A stretch of DNA of 5,436 nt, from the NCBI GenBank assembly GCA_012512055.1, contig JAAZEW010000244.1, positions 1 through 5,436 of the forward strand, written 5' to 3'. The stretch comes from Bacillota bacterium (lineage in GTDB: Bacteria; Bacillota_G; SHA-98; UBA4971). The translations under genes were made by a program, and so were the position numbers. Of this stretch, positions 1 through 4,205 are shown in pieces (position 1 is the stretch's first letter; the number at the start of each line of letters is the position of its first letter). A model generated the notes under the pieces. The model was given only the letters and a program-made list of their open reading frames with translations, had not been told where the DNA came from and did no database searches.

Positions 1-174
1 AAACAGCGAAAGACTGAGTCCGCAATTGAAGTGGGGATCCCTGTCAGCGAGAATGTAAGGTTTGCCCTGGGTTACAAATGGACGAAATTCCGGCATGGGA
101 TTATGTCCGAGGCTGCTTGCGCCGGTGACCGTGTTTACGTCCGGTTGGGTCTGGGTTGGGCAACCGGGATCTAG
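1..174 (+). CDS. C-terminal fragment of an unidentified protein, possibly beta-strand rich (5' end outside window)
   Basis: Frame 1 is open from the window edge to a TAG at 172-174, giving 57 residues with no start needed inside the window. I do not recognise the family. The sequence alternates polar and hydrophobic residues in two stretches, around residues 19-28 (NVRFALGYKW) and 43-55 (GDRVYVRLGLGWA). This is the look of amphipathic beta strands such as those ending outer-membrane barrels or other beta-sheet proteins. The last residue is Ile, not the aromatic residue usual for a barrel. The final 74 bp overlap, tail to tail, the 3' end of the minus-strand activator gene. Bases 1-100 lie outside that gene and would otherwise be unexplained. 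A chance open frame of this length is quite possible, so the call is tentative. Confidence 0.4.
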   Translation, partial: KQRKTESAIEVGIPVSENVRFALGYKWTKFRHGIMSEAACAGDRVYVRLGLGWATGI

Positions 175-1201
175 CTTTGGCTTTAGACTCTTGACAGAAT
201 ACGCCGTGCTTCTTCAGCTTCTCGTACAGTGTGGATCTGGAGATTCCAAGGAGTTTCGCAGTCTCTGTCCGGTTGTTTCCGCATTTTTGAAGCGCGTTCA
301 CCAGCATACTGTGTTCTGCGCTGATAATCGCATCTTTAAGGCTAAACCTCTGCCTGGTCATTTCAGGAGCCTGGATATTAGGGGCATAGATGGAGTCCAG
401 GATACGGATGGGCAGGTGTTCTCGGCGAATCTCGTTATCATCAGAGAAGTTCAAGGCGTGTTCCAGCGCATTCTGCAATTCACGCACATTGCCCGGCCAG
501 TTGTACTTTCGGAACACACTGATTACATCAGGGTGAATGTCAGTCACAGAAGTCTTGCACCGAGCATTGAGTATGGGGATGAAGTATTCACTGAGCCTTT
601 CTATATCAGAGACCCTTTCACGTAACGGAGGCAATTCAATTTTAACGACGTTTAGCCGGTAGAAAAGATCTGCCCGGAACAGCCCGTCTGCAACCATCTG
701 TTCAAGATCCTGGTTGGTGGCGGTGATGAATCGAACGTCAATCGGGATTTGTGTTGTGCCGCCGATACGTTCGACAGTCCGCTCTTGTAGAGTCCTGAGC
801 AATTTCGCCTGAAGCTGAGGGGACATATCACCTATCTCATCCAGGAATATGGTGCCTGAAGCTGCTGCTTCAAACTTGCCTAGCCTGCCTGTCCTAAGGG
901 CGCCGGTGAAGGACCCGGCTTCATATCCGAATAGCTCCGATTCCACTAACGCTTCGGGTATCGCTGCGCAATTGACAGGGACGAACGGGCCTTTAGCCCT
1001 GCTGCCAGCCTTGTGTATAGCCTCTGCAAAGATTTCCTTGCCTGTGCCTGTTTCCCCGTAAAGGACCACACTTGAGTCGCCCTTGGCTACTCTTCTGGCA
1101 ATATTGCGTGCTCCTACGATCTTAGGATCAGTCCCGATGATCTTGGCAAAAGGGTCTATGTGGTATTCTGATGGTTCCCATTTGTGTCCTAATGACAACA
1201 T
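101..1201 (-). CDS. Sigma-54-dependent transcriptional activator (bacterial enhancer-binding protein, PspF-like architecture, Fis-type HTH)
   Basis: This 366-residue AAA+ activator would hydrolyse ATP to open sigma-54 RNA polymerase promoter complexes. Visible motifs, in order: Walker A GETGTGKE (49-56), the sigma-54-contacting loop as GSFTGA (96-101) instead of the usual GAFTGA, Walker B GTIFLDEIGD (116-125), ATNQDL (161-166), FRADLFYRLN with the arginine-finger region (175-184), LPPLRER (190-196), and NWPGNVRELQN with the sensor-II arginine (234-244). A Fis-type HTH ends in LLGISRSTLYEKLKKHGV (about 300-334). Only about 20 residues precede the AAA+ domain, so there is no receiver, PAS or GAF sensor; control would be by level or by a partner protein. 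The frame stays open for 26 more codons upstream, to a TGA at 1280-1282, but without ATG, GTG or TTG. The start ATG is therefore the best available, preceded by a modest GGGTGGGAT. After the HTH there is a basic tail of about 30 residues, the last part lying over the convergent frame at 1-174. Confidence 0.95.
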   Translation of the reverse strand: MLSLGHKWEPSEYHIDPFAKIIGTDPKIVGARNIARRVAKGDSSVVLYGETGTGKEIFAEAIHKAGSRAKGPFVPVNCAAIPEALVESELFGYEAGSFTGALRTGRLGKFEAAASGTIFLDEIGDMSPQLQAKLLRTLQERTVERIGGTTQIPIDVRFITATNQDLEQMVADGLFRADLFYRLNVVKIELPPLRERVSDIERLSEYFIPILNARCKTSVTDIHPDVISVFRKYNWPGNVRELQNALEHALNFSDDNEIRREHLPIRILDSIYAPNIQAPEMTRQRFSLKDAIISAEHSMLVNALQKCGNNRTETAKLLGISRSTLYEKLKKHGVFCQESKAKARSRLPNPDPTGRKHGHRRKQPRT

Positions 1202-1223
1202 GACATCCCACCCGGCATACTTG

Positions 1224-1242
1224 GATATTCTAGGTAAATATC
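1224..1242. promoter_or_regulatory. Candidate operator: GATATT-N7-AATATC inverted repeat
   Basis: GATATT at 1224-1229 is the exact reverse complement of AATATC at 1237-1242, with a 7-bp spacer. It lies 23 bp upstream of the activator start and about 106 bp upstream of the GG of the weak -24/-12-like element at 1348. That is a typical distance for an enhancer site of a Fis-type activator. The assignment as a binding site is an inference; a 6-bp AT-rich dyad can arise by chance. Confidence 0.3.
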
Positions 1243-1307
1243 GGAAAATCCTTCCTGCGAATTCGTTGTTTTCGGGATTTCAAGCTCAAGCAGTCTTTTC
1301 CAGGACG

Positions 1308-1320
1308 AGTATGATATACT
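1308..1320. promoter_or_regulatory. Candidate operator/-10 region: AGTAT-GAT-ATACT dyad
   Basis: AGTAT and ATACT form a perfect 5-bp hyphenated dyad around GAT. Its right part contains TATACT (1315-1320), a 5/6 match to a vegetative -10 box on the plus strand pointing at trhA. No convincing -35 hexamer sits 16-18 bp upstream, so a sigma-70-type promoter is only suggested. A repressor bound here would block such a promoter. Confidence 0.3.
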
Positions 1321-1342
1321 TGTAGCACAGTAACGACGATGA

Positions 1343-1364
1343 CGGCATGGCTACAATGATGCCG
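1343..1364 (+). promoter_or_regulatory. Hairpin with embedded sigma-54-like -24/-12 element upstream of trhA
   Basis: CGGCAT (1343-1348) and ATGCCG (1359-1364) form a perfect 6-bp stem with a 10-nt loop. It is not followed by a T-run, so it is not an intrinsic terminator. Read as DNA, 1348-1363 has TGGC and TGC at the spacing of a sigma-54 promoter: GG at 1349-1350, ten bases, then GC at 1361-1362. Intermediate consensus positions match poorly. It lies between a sigma-54 activator gene and trhA, which makes it worth recording. The palindromic sequence gives a similar GG-N10-GC on the minus strand, so direction is uncertain. Confidence 0.25.
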
Positions 1365-1499
1365 ATTGTATCCGGTTAGCTGCGAATAAGGCCTGCAGTT
1401 GGTCTTTGTCCCTACTGTCACTTCTTTTGCCGGGAGAACCCTTAGAACAGGTGAACCTATGACGAAGCAGGCCGGCCAAAAGAAGGGCGGGAAATGTAC

Positions 1500-1506
1500 A
1501 AGGAGG
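1500..1506 (+). promoter_or_regulatory. Ribosome binding site of trhA
   Basis: AAGGAGG lies 6 nt before the ATG at 1513. It is a near-complete Shine-Dalgarno match and fixes that ATG as the start in preference to the longer open frame or the ATG at 1459. Confidence 0.85.
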
Positions 1507-1512
1507 CGCGCT

Positions 1513-2166
1513 ATGACCTATGAACTGAAGGATCCTGTAAGCGGATTGACACACATGATTGGGGCGATCTTTGCTATTCCCGGATTGATCGTGCTTGTTT
1601 ACTTAGCCGCCTTGTATGCCACGACCTGGCATATAGTCTCGTTTGCAATCTTCGGGGCAAGTCTCATCCTGCTTTACACTGCAAGCACTCTCTATCATAG
1701 TCTCTCTCTTTCTAAACGCATAACGGAGATCCTAAGGCGCATCGACCATATGATGATCTATATCCTGATTGCAGGGTCGTACACACCTATTTGCCTCGTG
1801 CCGTTGCGGGGGCCTTGGGGATGGAGTATTTTCGGAACTATCTTAGGGATAGCAATCTTAGGTATAGTCATGAAGATATTCTGGATGAACGCGCCTCGCT
1901 GGTTATATACTCTATTTTATGTGGGCATGGGATGGCTGGCTGTCATTGCCCTTCCGCCTCTCGTGCGCTCTATGCCGGCAGGCGGAATTGCGTGGCTCCT
2001 TATCGGGGGAGTCTTCTACACTGTGGGTGCGGTGATTTATGCGCTCAAGCGTCCTAATCCCATCCCGGGACGGTTCGGGTTCCACGAGATATTCCACTTG
2101 TTTGTCCTGGCAGGCAGTGCCAGCCATTTCTGGTTGATGTACCGTTATGTACTATGGATCAGTTGA
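1513..2166 (+). CDS. trhA: TrhA / hemolysin III family seven-helix membrane protein (PAQR superfamily)
   Basis: The 217-residue product is the usual size for bacterial hemolysin-III/TrhA proteins. These are related to eukaryotic PAQR receptors and are predicted to hold a metal ion in a seven-helix membrane bundle; family members have been linked to membrane-lipid homeostasis. Visible family signatures are DPVSGLTH at the N-terminus (7-14), the SxxxH motif STLYH (58-62), RRIDHMMIYILIAGSYTP (75-92) and the HxxxH motif HEIFH (191-195), followed by H205. Together H62, H191 and H195 would be the metal ligands. Hydrophobic segments lie near residues 16-36, 41-60, 79-97, 104-123, 131-150, 158-178 and 193-213. 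The start is chosen from the strong AAGGAGG site. It is divergent from the sigma-54 activator and 317 bp from the next gene, so it is probably a single-gene transcript. The name hemolysin does not imply a proven toxin. Confidence 0.93.
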   Translation: MTYELKDPVSGLTHMIGAIFAIPGLIVLVYLAALYATTWHIVSFAIFGASLILLYTASTLYHSLSLSKRITEILRRIDHMMIYILIAGSYTPICLVPLRGPWGWSIFGTILGIAILGIVMKIFWMNAPRWLYTLFYVGMGWLAVIALPPLVRSMPAGGIAWLLIGGVFYTVGAVIYALKRPNPIPGRFGFHEIFHLFVLAGSASHFWLMYRYVLWIS

Positions 2167-2317
2167 AGCCTGAAACGCCCATGTTTTTGACCGACGATCC
2201 CCTTGTCTCAGCTAACTGAAGTCTGAAATCTCCGTGTTTCCGCTTAAAAAACCGGAGTCTCCCATCTCACTGAATTGTGTACAAGCCACTTAACGCAGAC
2301 GCTGAAAACAGGTGTTT
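2164..2317 (+). repeat. Three spaced copies of CTGAAA-N5/6-TGTTT
   Basis: CTGAAA followed by TGTTT occurs at 2170-2186 (6-nt gap), 2223-2239 (6-nt gap) and 2302-2317 (5-nt gap). The first two copies sit in a longer imperfect direct repeat, 2164-2188 against 2217-2241, with 18 of 25 identical positions and starting at the TGA stop of trhA. Offsets are 53 and 79 bp. They could be binding sites or decayed repeats; nothing in the sequence decides this. Confidence 0.4.
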
Positions 2318-2438
2318 AGGTTTACCCGCCTCTTTTCGCCGGAGATGGACTTCGGCTTAATCACTCGGGAATCCTCTGCCTTTAGACATGGGGGTGCTAA
2401 TTGAGTACACATCACTTGCCCGGAAGGAAATGAAGAGT

Positions 2439-2460
2439 GGTTAGCGAATAACAATTAACC
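2439..2460. promoter_or_regulatory. GGTTA-N12-TAACC dyad upstream of the wzy-like gene
   Basis: GGTTA (2439-2443) and TAACC (2456-2460) are exact inverted complements around an AT-rich 12-bp centre. The dyad ends 23 bp before the GTG start. It may be an operator or a leader-RNA hairpin; the arms are short enough that chance is possible. Confidence 0.25.
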
Positions 2461-2470
2461 CGGATACTCT

Positions 2471-2476
2471 AGGGAG
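2471..2476 (+). promoter_or_regulatory. Ribosome binding site selecting the GTG start of the wzy-like gene
   Basis: AGGGAG stands 7 nt before GTG at 2484. The nearby ATG at 2477 is in another frame, so the GTG is the start supported by the sequence. Confidence 0.7.
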
Positions 2477-2483
2477 ATGCATC

Positions 2484-4205
2484 GTGAATACCGGAACTTT
2501 TCCAACCACCAAGACTGGAACTCATCGACGCACCACCGATGTCTCATTCATCCTGACTCAGGCAGCGGTAGCTACGGGGTTTTTGGTCTTCTTTGAACCT
2601 GCACCATGTGATATTCTGGCGCTCTTTGCTTTGGTAGCCGGACTACCTGTTATGAGCCGCAACATCCCAAAACTGCCCAGGATTGTACTGGTGTCGCTGC
2701 CAGTGTTCCTGCTGGTTAATGCTGTGGGATTGACAGGTGCGGTGTCACTGAAAGCAGCGGTTCGCTTCTTCGGGATAACCGCCTATCTAATTGCTTTTGC
2801 AATACTAATATATAGTTTGACCTTGGAGAAAGACGGTTTTCGCCGGCAACTGATCAACGCCTATATGATAGCAGCATTTGCCACAGCCGCTCTCATATGG
2901 ACAGGTTTCCTAGGCAACATATTGAGCCTGCCTACTCTTTCTCGAATGACTTTTGCCGATAGGCCTATGGGTCTATTTAAGGATCCTAACGTGGCAGGGT
3001 CTTTCTTAATGCCTGCTGCGCTGTTCCTGTCCGGGAAGGCACTGGACAAAGGCAAGGCCGGAAGCTTGGGTTCTTGGGTAGCCCTCTTCCTCATGGTCTC
3101 AGCGATATTCCACACTGCCAGCCGTTCAGCGGTGCTGTGCTGGGGATTAGGGGTTCTGGTTATGACAAGCCTGTCCGGGACGAGTCAGAAGAGGAAGATT
3201 GCCCACTTGGCAGGTATCGCATTCATAGTCCTCGTGGTCTTGCCTGTAATGTATACATCCACAGGCAACAGTGTCACCATTAGCTTATCCGGGAGAGTCC
3301 TGCCGCACACAGGTTACGTAAGGTCAGTAGTTTTCGGAGCGAAGCACTACATGGCCAGGATTGCCGCTGGGCTGGGGCTGGGGAGACTCTTCGCCGAAGG
3401 CACGGGGCTGCTGCAGAGTGACGACATGAGGCAGTTTGCTGTCGGCTTGTACGAGTACGATACAGGCGGTCGTCTCTATGCATGGCAGGCTGCTTTGGAG
3501 CTTTGGAGAAGTCATCCCGTGATCGGAGTAGGGCCGGGCAACTTTGAATTTCTCTCGCCCGGTATACAAAGGGCGTTGGGCGCAAGTTTTATCACGCCTT
3601 CCACCCACAACACATACCTCCGCGTTTTGGCTGAGAACGGGGTTGTGGGGTTGGCGGCGCTGGTGATTCCGCTCATTCTTACGGTTGTTGCGGTGGCTAA
3701 GGCAGGCGCTGTGACGGTGGCCAAGGCAGGCAGGCAGATTGTGGGTAGGGCGTGTGACGAGGCGGTGCGCTCGGCAGATACCCGGACAGTTGCAGGTAGG
3801 GTGCGCGGCAATACGGCGGACATGGCAGGCAGTCGGACAGTGGGTGGGGCATGCGATAGGATGATGGGCAATGTCGGTGGTGTAACCCAGAGAGGTTCTG
3901 AGAAGGAGAGCAACGTCGGCGGCACGGCCCGGCAGGGCACTGACAACATGGGCAAAGCAGGTGCTGAGATAGCGAGAAAAACCTGCAATAAGGCCGAGAC
4001 TGCAGCCATGGCAGCCGGTAGAAATAGTGCGGTGTGGCTTACCGGAGACAGGCTGTGGCTCACCGGAAACGGGCTATGGCTTACTGCAAGCCTTGTTGCC
4101 CTTGTTGCTTGCGGCCTGTTCATAGACAGTCTGCATTTTCGGCATTTGTGGCTGCTCTGGGCGCTGGCCCTACGAGAGGTGAGCACTATTGAACTTAGCA
4201 TCTAA
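2484..4205 (+). CDS. O-antigen ligase/polymerase-family membrane protein (Wzy/WaaL type) with a large repeat-built insertion
   Basis: This 573-residue polytopic inner-membrane protein belongs to the O-antigen ligase/polymerase superfamily, which joins undecaprenyl-diphosphate-linked glycan units to each other or to an acceptor. Signatures: RPMGLFKDPNVAGSFLMP (about 160-177), GGRLYAWQAALELWRSHPVIGVGPGNFE (328-355) and THNTYLRVLAENGVVGL (374-390), with the conserved His375. About nine hydrophobic segments precede a long extracytoplasmic loop (roughly 259-385), then one helix (386-404) and a final pair (about 529-563). Relatives are usually 400-450 residues. The excess is almost all in residues 405-520, a basic, Gly/Ala-rich stretch of degenerate repeats. 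By the family topology and the positive-inside pattern this loop should be cytoplasmic. The GTG start is set by AGGGAG. The gene ends 17 bp inside the following sugar-transferase gene, indicating co-transcription. Whether it is a polymerase or a ligase cannot be told from sequence. Confidence 0.9.
   Translation: MNTGTFPTTKTGTHRRTTDVSFILTQAAVATGFLVFFEPAPCDILALFALVAGLPVMSRNIPKLPRIVLVSLPVFLLVNAVGLTGAVSLKAAVRFFGITAYLIAFAILIYSLTLEKDGFRRQLINAYMIAAFATAALIWTGFLGNILSLPTLSRMTFADRPMGLFKDPNVAGSFLMPAALFLSGKALDKGKAGSLGSWVALFLMVSAIFHTASRSAVLCWGLGVLVMTSLSGTSQKRKIAHLAGIAFIVLVVLPVMYTSTGNSVTISLSGRVLPHTGYVRSVVFGAKHYMARIAAGLGLGRLFAEGTGLLQSDDMRQFAVGLYEYDTGGRLYAWQAALELWRSHPVIGVGPGNFEFLSPGIQRALGASFITPSTHNTYLRVLAENGVVGLAALVIPLILTVVAVAKAGAVTVAKAGRQIVGRACDEAVRSADTRTVAGRVRGNTADMAGSRTVGGACDRMMGNVGGVTQRGSEKESNVGGTARQGTDNMGKAGAEIARKTCNKAETAAMAAGRNSAVWLTGDRLWLTGNGLWLTASLVALVACGLFIDSLHFRHLWLLWALALREVSTIELSI
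3691..3738 (+). repeat. Two 24-bp tandem units encoding V-A-K-A-G
   Basis: Units 3691-3714 and 3715-3738 share 18 of 24 bases, with 16 of the first 17 identical (CGGTGGCYAAGGCAGGC). Both encode AVAKAG at an 8-residue period. They open the inserted loop of the wzy-like gene. Confidence 0.7.
3732..3968 (+). repeat. Degenerate in-frame repeats forming the basic loop of the wzy-like protein
   Basis: Within residues 417-495 several short elements recur: R-[QT]-[IV] at 417, 434 and 451 (17-residue period); VG[RG]ACD at 420 and 453, whose DNA at 3741-3761 and 3840-3860 matches at 15 of 21 bases; and NVGG at 463 and 477, 42 bp apart. Arginine and lysine are frequent and acidic residues fewer. The mosaic of several periods suggests growth by repeated local duplication followed by drift, rather than insertion of a known domain. 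Confidence 0.55.
4033..4095 (+). repeat. Three 21-bp tandem units encoding LWLTG-type heptads
   Basis: Units are 4033-4053, 4054-4074 and 4075-4095. The first two match at 18 of 21 bases, the third at about 12 of 21. They encode [VL]-WLTGDR, LWLTGNG and LWLTASL, leading directly into the penultimate membrane helix. Because the period is a multiple of three, copy-number change would alter length without shifting the frame. Confidence 0.8.
4176..4183 (+). promoter_or_regulatory. Ribosome binding site selecting the TTG start of the sugar transferase
   Basis: GAGGTGAG, inside the end of the wzy-like gene, lies 5 nt before TTG at 4189. An in-frame TGA at 4180-4182 rules out any earlier start in this frame. 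The match to the anti-Shine-Dalgarno sequence is strong and supports translational coupling. Confidence 0.8.

Larger units (their letters stand above)
1202..1512. other. Divergent intergenic region between the activator gene and trhA
   Basis: This 311-bp stretch separates the starts of two divergent genes and must hold the promoters for both. I see no gene in it. It contains a GATATT/AATATC dyad near the activator start, an AGTAT/ATACT dyad overlapping a TATACT hexamer, and a 6-bp perfect hairpin that also contains a weak sigma-54-like element. An open frame runs into trhA from about 1399, but no start before 1513 has an equally good ribosome binding site. A second ATG at 1459, with AGGTGA 4 nt upstream, would add 18 basic residues to TrhA. 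Confidence 0.6.
2167..2483. other. 317-bp intergenic region upstream of the polysaccharide genes
   Basis: No credible gene lies here; the plus-strand mini-frames (about 12-19 codons, for instance from ATGs at 2180 and 2345) have no properly spaced ribosome binding sites. I find no strong intrinsic terminator for trhA: the best plus-strand stem (CTCCG 2230-2234 with CGGAG 2253-2257, 18-nt loop) lacks a T-run. The length suits a promoter plus a transcribed leader for the polysaccharide genes, but no convincing -35/-10 pair is seen. It holds three copies of a short motif and one dyad, listed separately. Confidence 0.6.

Noticed and set aside
62..625. Plus-strand open frame of 187 codons
   Set aside because: It is antisense to the well-supported activator HTH and AAA+ regions and shows no recognisable domain.
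1399..1512. N-terminal extension of TrhA from a TTG at 1399 or ATG at 1459
   Set aside because: The extension is basic and non-hydrophobic, absent from the family's usual length, and the AAGGAGG site before 1513 is much stronger. The ATG at 1459 remains a minor alternative.
2230..2257. CTCCG/CGGAG stem as a trhA terminator
   Set aside because: The stem is only 5 bp with an 18-nt loop and no following T-run.
2180..2458. Small plus-strand frames of 12-19 codons in the intergenic gap
   Set aside because: None has a properly spaced ribosome binding site or recognisable sequence.
3512..4201. Long minus-strand open frame (229 codons) opposite the end of the wzy-like gene
   Set aside because: It is rich in Ala, Pro, Ser and Thr as the antisense of a GC-rich repetitive coding stretch, resembles no known family, and lies wholly against a gene whose plus-strand motifs are clear.
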